From Blasia pusilla (Eukaryota; Marchantiophyta; Marchantiopsida; Blasiales): a stretch of 64,000 nucleotides of DNA. Position 1 is the first letter of the stretch. Each line of letters starts with the position of its first letter. The stretch spans positions 40,300,001-40,364,000 of the forward strand of contig CM114271.1 of NCBI GenBank assembly GCA_050084515.1, given 5' to 3'. The notes under the pieces are model-generated. The model saw nothing but the letters and a program-made list of their open reading frames with translations. It had not been told where the DNA came from and ran no database searches. A program made the position numbers and the translations under genes. Below, one piece after another: positions 20,703-29,929 of the stretch.

Positions 20703-23029
20703 ATGGCTAAGAGACAACGAACCATGAGCGAAATGTTGGCCAAAGACTTTACTGAGAACTCAAGCCGGTCAGGGTCCTCGGATGGGAGGGAAAATGGGAA
20801 TTCTGGTACTCCTTCCAGTAGTCTAATTGAGAAGAATCAACTGGCTTGGAAGGATGTCCGGTATAGCTTATTTGACTGGATAGAGTTTCATGGAGAATCT
20901 GGTGGAATATTTTGTAAGATTTGTAGACAAGGAAAGAGTAAGAATTCCTTTGCAAGGGATGGTGCCATAAACTCTAAGGTTTCAGCCTTTACAAATCATG
21001 GCAAATCGATTGAGCATATGAAACTTTCTTGGGCTGCTAATATAGGACACAGGTCGATGGCCAAGGCCATTGCCACTACTAATCGGACTTGTGACGAAGC
21101 CTTGTTAACATTGTTCAAGTGTGCATACTTCATCGCCAAGGAATCATTGGCTTTTGCCAAATTCCCGAATCTGTGTAAGTTGTTACTCTCAGTGAATGCA
21201 CCAATTACCTAAGATTTATACCAAGATGAGAAGACTTGTGCTGATATGTGTTATTATATCAGTCAGGTAGTGCATAGAAGGACACTTTTAAAAGTTCAAC
21301 AATCTCCTTTCTTTGGGATCATGATTGACGAGTCCACTGATATTTCAGTAACGGGCCATCTCGTTGTATTTGCAACTTACTTGTTAGAAGGGAAGGTTGA
21401 GAATTCATTCTTAGGATTGTTGCAATGTCCAGAGAAGTGTTCAAATGCCATTACTAACAATCTTTTGGAGTTGATCAAGGACTTGGGACTAGAGAGTTCA
21501 AAGATGGTGGCTTTTGGATCAGACAGAGCCTCAACTATGGTAGGTAGTCAGAATGGAGTAGCATCTCTGTTGAAGTTGAAAGCAAACCCATTTTTGCTCT
21601 CTGTACATTGTGTTGCACATAGGACCAATCTTGCTTCTTTGACAACAGCCAAAGGACCAAGTTGTAAAGATGTATCTATAGAGATTGATTCCATCTTGAA
21701 TTCTGTAGCTGGATATTTTAGAAGGTCCTCAAAGAGGAAGTGTGCTCTTGCAACTTTGCAAGAGAAGTTGAATGACTCTCAAAAGGTCATGAGGAGATAT
21801 CATAAAATTCGTTGGTTGTCTCGATGGCAAGCCGTGACTACTTTGTGCGACTCCCTGTAATCTATTCTCACCTATTTCAGGGACATTCCCCGCTCTGAAG
21901 ATGATGGTAATGCTACTAACATGTACAACAAGCTCAGATTATTTGAAATGATCTATCAGTTGTACTTTTTGGCAGACATATTGTTTATCCTTGCTAATTT
22001 GAGTAAGGTTTTCCAATACAAATTTGTAGATGTTAATACTATTAGTAGTATTGTGAATTCTGAGATAGCCTCTATTACAATGAACTTTGTAATGGAGAAT
22101 CATGACTTGAATGCCTCTACATTCTCTGAAGAAACAGGTTATCATCTCTTATCTGATTTTGGACCTCATGGTGGATACCTGAAACGACTACAATCTGAGA
22201 TTAGGGAAAGAAATTTCCATAGCATTGAAATGTCGAGAGATCGTACGGGAAAGGATTTACAGGCTGCTCTAACTTTCCAGAAGAACGTTTCGAAAAAAAA
22301 AAAGGAAAATGGCCTTATGCAACGAAAATTTTTACGAAAAAGAGAATCTATGATGTAAGGCTACACATCTTTGCTGAGAATGTATGTGCAGCCTTACATG
22401 ATAGATTTAGGGATAATAGTTTGATAAGTGCAATGAAAATTTTGAATCCTCTTCATATGCCCTCAAGGTTAGTAGGGTTGAATAGTTGGGGTTGCAAGGA
22501 AGTGGATGATCTTTGCGCACATTTTGGAAGGGAAATGCCTTGTAGGGGTCACTTGCAACCACCTCTTGTGAATTCAGCAAGTGTGAAGTCTGAGTTTCAA
22601 TCCTTTAAGCTCATGGCCACCACATAATGGAAAGATAGAAACTTTCGAGATTTGTGGGCAATGGTAAGTTGGAGCCCATCTCTGCAATGTAAGTTCTCTA
22701 ATTTGCTTGTATTAGCTAACATTGCTAGGGTACAATGTGTGAGTACTGCAATTTGTGAGAGAGCTTTCTCTGTGCAGAATTTGATCAAGACAAAAAGTCG
22801 TAATCGATTGACGACTAAGCATTTAGATGCTGTTATCAGGATAGCTTTAGAGGGTAAGATACTTGATTATGAGGATTTGTTGGTAGAATCAGCAATTCTT
22901 TGGAAAAATTCTGCTAACTTTAGATATGTGTATTCTAATCCAGAGAAATATGTGAAAGGTAAGGATGATACTCCATTGGAAGTTGCAAATGTAGAGGATT
23001 CTCCAAGTGCCCCAATTTCAAATGTTTAG
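20703..23029 (+). pseudogene. hAT transposase with BED/TTF-type zinc finger, decayed
   Basis: The frame opens with ATG at 20703. Near residue 75 is a zinc-finger-like GGIFCKICRQGK with a downstream H (TNHGKSIEHM), as in ZNF862/C17orf113-like hAT proteins. The catalytic core includes FFGIMIDESTDIS (first acidic residue), MVAFGSDRASTMVG (second), VHCVAHRTNL and IRWLSRWQAV. The C-terminus holds the hAT dimerisation motif, STAICERAFSVQNLIKTKSR. Stops lie in frame at 21210-21212 and 21858-21860. The frame then shifts in an A-run near 22293, and another stop is at 22625-22627. The gene reaches TAG at 23027-23029. All parts are collinear, so only small lesions separate it from an intact gene. Confidence 0.88.
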
Positions 23030-23061
23030 TTGGTGGGAAAAGAGAGATGTGAGAGGTCCCT

Positions 23062-23108
23062 TTCATAATACATTGAAGTTTTGTTTTAAATCTTCAATGT
23101 ATTATGAA
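23062..23108. repeat. 17-bp perfect hairpin just after the transposase stop
   Basis: TTCATAATACATTGAAG (23062-23078) pairs perfectly with 23092-23108 across a 13-base T-rich loop. It lies 32 bases after the transposase stop codon, inside the hAT. It could affect 3' processing or be the trace of a small inverted duplication. Confidence 0.85.
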
Positions 23109-23529
23109 GGGGTAGGATCCTTGGCTCCCGGTTGGGTGGAGGCCAGGCCAGGTTCAATTCATGCCAAGGATATTACATGTGGGGTTTAGGGAGGAAAGAG
23201 TTTAGGGACCCAAGGAGATGCAACCGGGAATTAGAAGAAATCATGGAGTGATTGTAGGAACTGCTTGAACAAGAAATATCAATGGGGAAAATGTTCACAG
23301 GGCAAAAAAAAAATTTTGCCGGTTCATATTCTAGCTACCGGAAAGTTTCCGAGGTTGTCTGAAAACTTTCTGAAATCTGCCGGGAAAGTTTTTTAAAAGA
23401 TGGATAATCACTGGAAAAAAATAATATAGCAGATATTTGCCGCTGGGAAAAATGCTGCCTTTTTTTCCCGATTAACATTTCCCTAAAACCGTCATACTTT
23501 CCGGCAACCAGCGGGTTTCCGCCAAAAAC

Positions 23530-23543
23530 CTCCCCGGACCTTG
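23530..23543 (-). repeat. hAT right terminal inverted repeat
   Basis: CTCCCCGGACCTTG is the inverted partner of the left end with one mismatch. The 8-bp duplication CCCTTGAC follows directly. Confidence 0.88.
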
Positions 23544-23551
23544 CCCTTGAC
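23544..23551. repeat. hAT target-site duplication, right copy
   Basis: CCCTTGAC is identical to 17750-17757. Confidence 0.9.
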
Positions 23552-23655
23552 CTACAGGCACGAGCGTTGGTTGCCTCGGCAACTTCGTCGTATCAATATG
23601 TGGACGTTCTGCGTCGGAGATAGCGCTTACAGCGGAAAACGCTCACCATTCCAGC

Positions 23656-23703
23656 GCCTCCAAGATGCGCTGCGCTGATTGCAGCGCAGCGCATCTTGGA
23701 GGC
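23656..23703. repeat. 22-bp perfect hairpin with a 4-base loop
   Basis: GCCTCCAAGATGCGCTGCGC begins the left arm, 23656-23677. The right arm, 23682-23703, is its exact complement, and the loop is ATTG. A perfect GC-rich 22-bp stem is rare by chance. No terminal repeats or known element surround it. Confidence 0.9.
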
Positions 23704-25709
23704 CGCTCAAGGTGACAGTCGATCCGTGTCGATCAAATGGAGAATCGCTTGCACGCTTGAAAACGCTGAAGAGCTGGTGATGCGTTCGGAAAGTCGGTGG
23801 AGAAACAATATGATGTGGTGCAGGAGCGATTACCCCGGTCTGAAATACCTTTCGACATTTCGTCCAATCTTGACACCGGACGCCTGGGAAACCTATCATT
23901 TGTGCGACTACGAAGGCAAGTGGTTCTCTAAGCTCCTGAGGTCAGTGTGATGGTAATCGACTATGTCCTCGTTACAAAAGGTAAGCATTCTCAGCTAATT
24001 GCACGGCAATGCCAACCGATTCACAAAACGCACATATGTCCAACCATACTTCTTTGTCGAATGCACCACCTCCACAGTAGCTGTACTCCTTTCAGACCTT
24101 ACAATAAGTCGTTTCATATATTTTATGCCAAGAGAGAGTGTTCACTACTGTGCGATGACTCCTGATGGCCTGATCTGAAGGTTCCAAGGCATTCGATTTC
24201 CAAACGAGTCTCTTTTCATACATTCTTCTCCTTTACGGGAATTTTGCAACCTTCACACTTCCTGTACAGCCTGTCGCGACTCATTTGTTGACCGAGGACT
24301 GTTTTCATCCCAAGGGTTACGTAATAGGTGACTTCCAAGGACATTCGGAAAGCTTTTCTGTTCCCGAGAATCGCTGGCATGAGCCTGCAGCATGTTATGA
24401 CCATTTTCTCACTTTCCATGAATTATGCTCCCAAAGACATTCGCTTTCCAGTGTAGTTATGCGTCTCCATTTCTTGAGGGTCGATAGCTTTCTCCAGCAG
24501 CAATATCGGTGACATTGCTGTTCAGTGTACGAAGATGTGAGCCCGACGTCCCCAGCAACTGTGTTTAGACAGTCGAAGCATCTCCGATCATGTGGAGCCT
24601 AAGATTTGTAAGACTTCTTCCCCGGGAACTCCGACATATACCAACAGCTTTCTGAAGAACTAACTCGACGTTGCAACCTTGAACGATCAAGAGGAATCAA
24701 GGGCCGCTGTCTCCATCTCCAATAAGATTACAGATTTCGCTGCATTCGATAAGACTGCCAAGAAAACGAAATTTTGTCATGGTAAACACCTCGTGAACGA
24801 GGAGACCTCCGCTTACTATGACGTCCCTAATTAGATGAAGAAAGTCTTCAACGCAAAAAGATGATCGGAATCTTCGGAAGAGAAGCAAAGACGACGATGG
24901 AGGGGTGACTGTTCTAGAGAGAAACTCAGATCTAGTACTCAAGGTCTTTCTTTGCGGACCTTGACAGTCATTCTTTCTTTCATCTATCCATCCGTAGTCC
25001 ATGGATATCAGCAAACTCGAGGACAAGCGATTGGCAGGGGCCGACATGTTTGAAAGAAGATTTCGAAAATTACCAGTATTGCCTACTTCGGAAGCCTTCC
25101 TTGAAGACAACCAAGGGCCTGCAGTTGAAAACACAAGAGGCGTGTGGTCAAAATATCATTATGGTCCTCGTCCAAGCCAAGAGGGCAATAGAAACATTCG
25201 AGTGAGATATGCGATTTTGAAGCTTTATTTGTGACTGGCCTCCGCATACACAACACAGTCTCAGTCTAAAGATTTGGAATGGTAGCGATTTTCTTCAAGC
25301 AACATTTTCGATCTTCTAAAATCCAAAAGTCGTGTCCGCAAGGACCAAAATCTGATATCATCAGTCGCCTGCTTAGAAGAAGTTCTGAACGGCAAGGACA
25401 CACGAGCTGCATGGGTTAAAACTCAATTTGACGTTTGGACGTGTTTTCCTTGGAGAATATTACATGTTGAGGACAAGGAACGCACCTCCTAACATTGAAG
25501 GGGCCTTCACCCGGGGATCCAGCGCCTCCACGAATGCAGGTGCCCAAGCACTTCTGCGTACAACCTTCAGCATTTCTTGATTTTGGCCTCTGGATTTTTC
25601 TCCTCTTATCTCCGCCTGCTCGTCACACTCGAAGAGATTACCTCATTCATTAGAAATGCGTATTTTCAGTCACGTCGTTTACGAGTAGTTCTCAACAACG
25701 TCATGTCGT
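23704..25709. other. TE-poor DNA with no recognised gene
   Basis: Composition is balanced and unlike the neighbouring elements. Open frames of 60-145 codons occur on both strands (for example 24697-25134 minus and 25001-25234 plus). One minus-strand piece near 24216-24330 has a CxxC pair (RKCEGCKIP). None matches a family I know. It may hold exons of an unrecognised host gene or an old decayed one. Confidence 0.3.
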
Positions 25710-26393
25710 CTACGACTGCTTTCTGGTCGAGATGGCGCAAGATTCCTCAATACCGCTCTCTGAGCTCTCGCCAAAGATGACTTGCAGTTCACTCAGCTGT
25801 GAGATTAGGATGGATGCAGAGGGAGGAAGAAGGGAAGGCAGTACTATAAGACAATGTGAGAGAGAACCTGAAAGATCTTGGGGAACATTTTCGAAAGTGT
25901 CGTTGGCATTGGGCGGTGCAATATCGGAGTAAAACGCATTGGCCAGAACGAGGACAGTCAGCAATTGAGCCACACCTTTTCGAGCTCCGTGCATTCGCCA
26001 CGAATCGCGTAGGAATTCTCGGACACGGGAGCCCAAGCAACCTAACCACGCTGAAATTGAAGCGGAACCCAGGACCTCATTTGGCTGATTCTCACCTAGT
26101 CGTGACGCTTGCTGGATTGACAACAACAGAGGTATGAAAGCCAAAGGGGGCAGCAACCAACAGTGAGTCCTCAGATGTGGTAGCAGCGAGGTCCATGATT
26201 CTGCCTCAGGAAGCATCAAATTGCATGAAATCTTGGCACGCCCAACATAGCCAAGTTTCGATGCGCGACGGCGCGAGTTCACAGGATTCCATATTGCACA
26301 GGTCAGGGCGGGGAGCGACGAGCACTGAAGACAGTCAGATGTAGGCAAGACACCATAAATCTGAGAGCAAGAAATGAGAGAAAGAGACGCCAT
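25710..26393 (-). CDS. Hypothetical protein, possible plastid-targeted host exon
   Basis: A true ATG at 26391-26393 opens 227 codons without a stop, long for this base composition. The N-terminus (MASLSLISCSQIYG) is rich in Ser, Leu and Cys and poor in acids, as in plastid transit peptides. A hydrophobic helix follows near residue 80 (CWLLPPLAFIPLLLSI). A consensus donor CTAG/GTGAGA lies inside the frame near 26096 and an acceptor-like CCTAATCTCACAG near 25800, so part of the frame may be intron. Joining those two sites gives a stop, so the real structure is unclear. I do not recognise the family. Confidence 0.35.
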   Translation of the reverse strand: MASLSLISCSQIYGVLPTSDCLQCSSLPALTCAIWNPVNSRRRASKLGYVGRAKISCNLMLPEAESWTSLLPHLRTHCWLLPPLAFIPLLLSIQQASRLGENQPNEVLGSASISAWLGCLGSRVREFLRDSWRMHGARKGVAQLLTVLVLANAFYSDIAPPNANDTFENVPQDLSGSLSHCLIVLPSLLPPSASILISQLSELQVIFGESSESGIEESCAISTRKQS

Positions 26394-26631
26394 GAAATGC
26401 AGATTTTGAGCTAGCTTCAGCGAAGCTCTAGGAGAATTCCAACAAGGAGTGTGAAGTCGGAAACGCTTATGACATCTGCGCAGAAAGGGAACAATATCCC
26501 AATCTCTGAAGACACGGTTCCCCTCTCTTCTTACATCCTCTTCTCTTCAAACGCTCTACTCTTCGCCCCGTCAGGACTCGCTCCAGCTCCCTCAATTCAA
26601 CTACTCGATGTCCACAATTCAGAGTTCCCAC

Positions 26632-27233
26632 GATGATTACAGTCTCGGCATCCCTCCTCTCTCCAATGCCCACAATCTCACCCCAGTCTCACCGTCACAG
26701 CTCGGCACCACTGCGCTGCCAGAAATGCAGCAAAGCTGTCACCAGCTAGAGCATTTCTCACCTCCCAGACAGGCAACCAGAGCTTTCAGATTGTGAGGAA
26801 ACCACCCCTGCACAGATTTGGACCCCACTTCTGCAATCCAAGGCTCCAGCCATCCACCCACAGGTTCGAGAGCCCCGGTTTCTCATGGTGGAAGATCTGT
26901 GAGGGAGTGCTGGAGTGGTGGAGCCGCAAGGTCTCGATGGATTGACGGCAAGACAGCAATCTAGAGCAATGCATAGGTGCTGTGGGTACCTTGTTCTTTC
27001 GGCCCAAACTGGATAAGGTTTTTCTCACTCACGTAGGCGATGGATGGGTACAACTAACTACTTACTTTCATCTTAAACGCTTGTTCCTCCTTCTTTTCTT
27101 TTCTGTCTTCAACAGTTCTAATCTTCTTTTTTTCTTTTCTAATCTTCGAGGGGACACATCTTCATCGGCCTTGGGGCTATGGGGAAGGTTCGACTTTCGT
27201 TTTCATCATCTTCGAGAAATGGGTTGTCCTTAG
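26632..27233 (+). CDS. Possible host exon divergent from 25710-26393
   Basis: From about 26690 one plus frame stays open to 27231 except for a TGA near 26940. It includes LSPARAFLTSQTGNQSF, a tryptophan-rich GFSWWKICEGVLEWWSRK, and LFFRPKLDKVFLTHVGDGW, then becomes Phe/Leu-rich. An ATG at 26632 lies in an overlapping frame with a Ser/Pro-rich start. The 240 bases between this and the minus-strand ATG at 26393 would be a shared promoter. The family is unrecognised and the model is weak. Confidence 0.2.
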
Positions 27234-27491
27234 CTAGTGAAAATCACAGGCCGGGCTCGTGAAAAGTAGTCGCTCTCTTAGTTAATTTAGGTTAGGGGGA
27301 ATGCCCCCTTCTTCCCGTTTTGTTCCTATTGTCCTGGGGTCAGTAGTGGTTTTTTGTTTGAGTCCCCCTTCTTTTTTTTCGATGTTTTAGTCCCCTCTTT
27401 TTAAACTTTCGTTTTTATCGAAGTGCATCTTTCTTGCCTCTCTTTAAATATTTTCTTTTAAGTACTAGTGAAAATCACCCGCGTGAAAAGG
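27234..27491 (-). repeat. Two Helitron-3'-end-like sequences
   Basis: CTAGTGAAAATCAC at 27234 and ACTAGTGAAAATCACCCGCG at 27464 share the following TCTCTTAGTTAATTTAGGTTA. On the minus strand each ends in a short hairpin (TCAC..GTGA) and then TTTTCACTAG, the layout of a Helitron 3' end. Only the second has the A expected on the plus strand before CTAG. They may be remnants of non-autonomous Helitrons. Confidence 0.3.
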
Positions 27492-27907
27492 CGTCTCTTA
27501 GTTAATTTAGGTTAACCGTTTTCTATGTTAATTTAAATACGTGTTATAACGGGAAGAGAAAAAATCTTTAAATTCTTTCTTCTTTTAATTATATAAAATT
27601 TATAAAAATATTTACATTCAAGAGAAATTTAAATATTTTTAAAAATATTTTCTCTTTTTAGGAAATTTTCTTAAAATGATGTCTCATCCCTAAATTTTGT
27701 TTTCAAACTTCAAATTTTTTTTATTTCAAATATTATTTCTCAGCCATGTTTGTAAATTTCTCTTGAATGTAAATATTTTTTAAAATTTATATGATTAAAA
27801 GAAGAAGGAATTTAAAGATTCCGACACTTCTATAATTTTCTCTTCCCGGGATAACACGTGTTTAAAATAATAATAATAAAATTTAACCTAAATTAACTAA
27901 GAGACGA
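27492..27907. repeat. Long imperfect fold-back repeat (MITE-like)
   Basis: The left arm (about 27492-27633) starts CGTCTCTTAGTTAATTTAGG. The right arm (about 27753-27907) ends with its complement, CCTAAATTAACTAAGAGACG. The arms pair along about 145 bases with small gaps, including TTACATTCAAGAGAAATTT against AAATTTCTCTTGAATGTAA. It is AT-rich and non-coding, consistent with a fold-back MITE. No target duplication was found. Confidence 0.7.
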
Positions 27908-28011
27908 CTTTTCCCTTTTTAGGAAATTTTCAGAAAATGATATCTCATCCCTAAATTTTGTTTTCAAACTTCAAATTTTTTTCATTTCAAATATTATTTC
28001 TCAACCTTGTT
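27654..28011. repeat. Direct repeat pair of about 95 bp
   Basis: 27654-27749 and 27916-28011 share TTTTTAGGAAATTTTC, ATCTCATCCCTAAATTTTG and ATTTCAAATATTATTTCTCA, with few differences. One copy lies in the loop of the fold-back and the other just beyond its right arm, so a duplication accompanied the rearrangement. Confidence 0.8.
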
Positions 28012-28199
28012 CGTGAAGGTCACATAGAATCCAACTGTAAGGTTTCAAAAATATTTCGATTTTTTACATGCCATATTTTGTTCTCACAATTTCAGTCTTT
28101 TTGTGAGGAGGGAGGACTACTTAAAATATGATAATAATAATCCGCTCTCCATAGGGAATTTGTATGTAATGGGTACTAGTAAGGTGCCTGTGCGATAAA

Positions 28200-29727
28200 A
28201 TTTATTCCATGGAAAAAAATATTTATTATGAATTCTTATATTATCTTAGAACTTCTTCGTAAACTACATTGCGGGTACAATAGAACTTTTTGCTTGAATG
28301 TGCTTCACTTCCAAGTGCAACATGGATTGATTTTCTATGTCCTACTCTAGACAATGCTACGTATAATTAGTCATGAGAAAAACAGGAGTAGGCAAGTAAA
28401 TTCCAACTTTGTGTAGGGTTTGACTTTGTGACTTATTTATGATCATGGCAAAATCGGGACGTAGAATCTAGAATTTAAGTCTACCTAGATCAAAAGATAA
28501 ACAGGAGTCAGACGCGATCAATGGGTAGTCCGGAAGGTAAGCAGGTATTCAAGATATGTGTCGGATAGATATGACTCATCCCCTCATTCGGAACGGAGTC
28601 AACACTTAGGTAAGTACACTCTTGTACATACATACATACATACATACATACATACGATATTGTAATGAAGATAGTCATTAAAATGAATCACAAAACATAT
28701 TTACCGGAATAGTATTGTATCTTTACCTTTCCGTGGAATCGAGACATGTCTTTGCATTTATCTCATCAACATCTCTATTTCTTGGTGCCAAAATAGTCGT
28801 ATCTCTCAAAAAATTGATGTCATGAAATAATTGAGGATCGTTTCCATATATAGTATCAATAAGAGCACTTGTCTTGTTACTATGGCAGACCATATCATGT
28901 GGCAATTGAATAAAATCATCTCCCAAGTCACTTCGCAAAGGTACATCACCCTCTCCCACCTCCAATAACCAATCAGCAAAAGCTTGTTGGTGAGCACGTT
29001 CATGACTTTCCAACCTTTAAACTCTCATATTTGTACTTAACTTCATGACAATCACATGAGGCCATAAAATTGATCTCTTTAAAGCGGCTTAGACAATTTT
29101 TGGGTAATCTCCATGATGTACAACACGTAGGATTTGGCAAAAATCGACACCAAAAATTATGAGTTTGCCGCCAAATGGTATATGCCTCAAGTCATTAGAG
29201 ACAACTCCCATAATATCTTGTAAGGTAAGATTCACTGCCTCAAATGCATGACGATGAGTCATGCATGCCTCGTCCCATATAATAAGCATGGCACGTCGGA
29301 TTAAGCGTGCACCATCACTATTAACTGGCAATCTTCATATGAAACGATGAAATAAATTAGCGCTTCTCTCTAAAGAAAGAAAGTTCTCGTAAATAAAAGA
29401 AGAATTTTTAGTACAAAGCACTTACTTGCAAGTAGAGAACTCATCAAGAGTTAGAGGAATCTTGAAGCGCAAATGTGCAGTGGGTCCTCCATCTAATAAA
29501 AAGGCAGCTATCCCAGATGATGCGACAACTAGAGCTATACCTCCACTTCTTCTAATGCTTGCAAGAAGAAGTTTGTATAGGAACGTCTTTCCTGCTCCTC
29601 TTGGACCATCAATGAAAAAGATTTTGGTAGATGGTGGAGCATCCGTAGAGATATCGTGAAGTTGAATATGTATAGCATCCCAAATAGCACGTTGCCCTTC
29701 GTTCAAACTTGATTCTCCTAATTCCAC
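28200..29727 (-). pseudogene. PIF1-type helicase exons of Helitron copy 2, deleted and mutated
   Basis: The Walker A exon (29422-29727) reads IDGPRGAGKTFLY, where copy 1 has the standard GPGGTGKT. The Walker B exon (29089-29331) reads IIWDEACM, and the next motif is eroded (FGVDFCQILRVV). The frame 28723-29013 matches the copy 1 region FADWLLEVREG. In the last exon about 180 bases, present in copy 1 between GATCCAATCAATGGG and AGTCCTGAAGGCAAGCA, are missing at about 28525. Stops and frameshifts lie between these blocks. It cannot encode an active helicase. Confidence 0.8.
28627..28657 (+). repeat. CATA tetranucleotide microsatellite
   Basis: About seven repeats of CATA lie in an intron of the copy 2 helicase and are absent from copy 1. 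Confidence 0.95.
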
Positions 29728-29929
29728 AAGCTCGAGTAGTTATTCTTTATCATAGTTATTTCTTCTTCCTCTAGATATGATTGTGATTGAGTTGTTCGGA
29801 AGTTAGCATAGGGCATGTCTAGGAAATCAGACAATGACTTTCCTTGATCTTGCACATAATAATGCACTTCCAATAAAGCGTGATTAATGATATAAGCATT
29901 AGGGGAAAATCAGGAATTCCAGTTTTCTG

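Larger units (their letters stand above)
17758..23543 (+). mobile_element. Complete hAT transposon (5786 bp) with inactive transposase
   Basis: The ends are inverted repeats: CAACGTCCGGGGAG at 17758-17771 and the complement of CAAGGTCCGGGGAG at 23530-23543, with 13 of 14 bases matching. A perfect 8-bp duplication CCCTTGAC flanks the element. Both subterminal 300-base regions are crowded with CCGG-containing words (CCGGTTAA, GCCGGAAA, GCCGGAATG on the left; GCCGGTTC, ACCGGAAAG, TTCCGGCAACC on the right), the usual arrangement for transposase binding. The interior holds a 123-bp duplication, a short open frame, CT microsatellites, a 353-bp tandem array, and the transposase. The intact ends and perfect duplication suggest it could still be mobilised in trans. 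Confidence 0.92.

Noticed and set aside
23115-23175. Possible tRNA: CCTTGGC...GCCAAGG with GGTTCAATTC between
   Set aside because: The interval is too short for a tRNA, there are no anticodon or D arms, and it lies inside the hAT 3' region. At most it is a chance hairpin.
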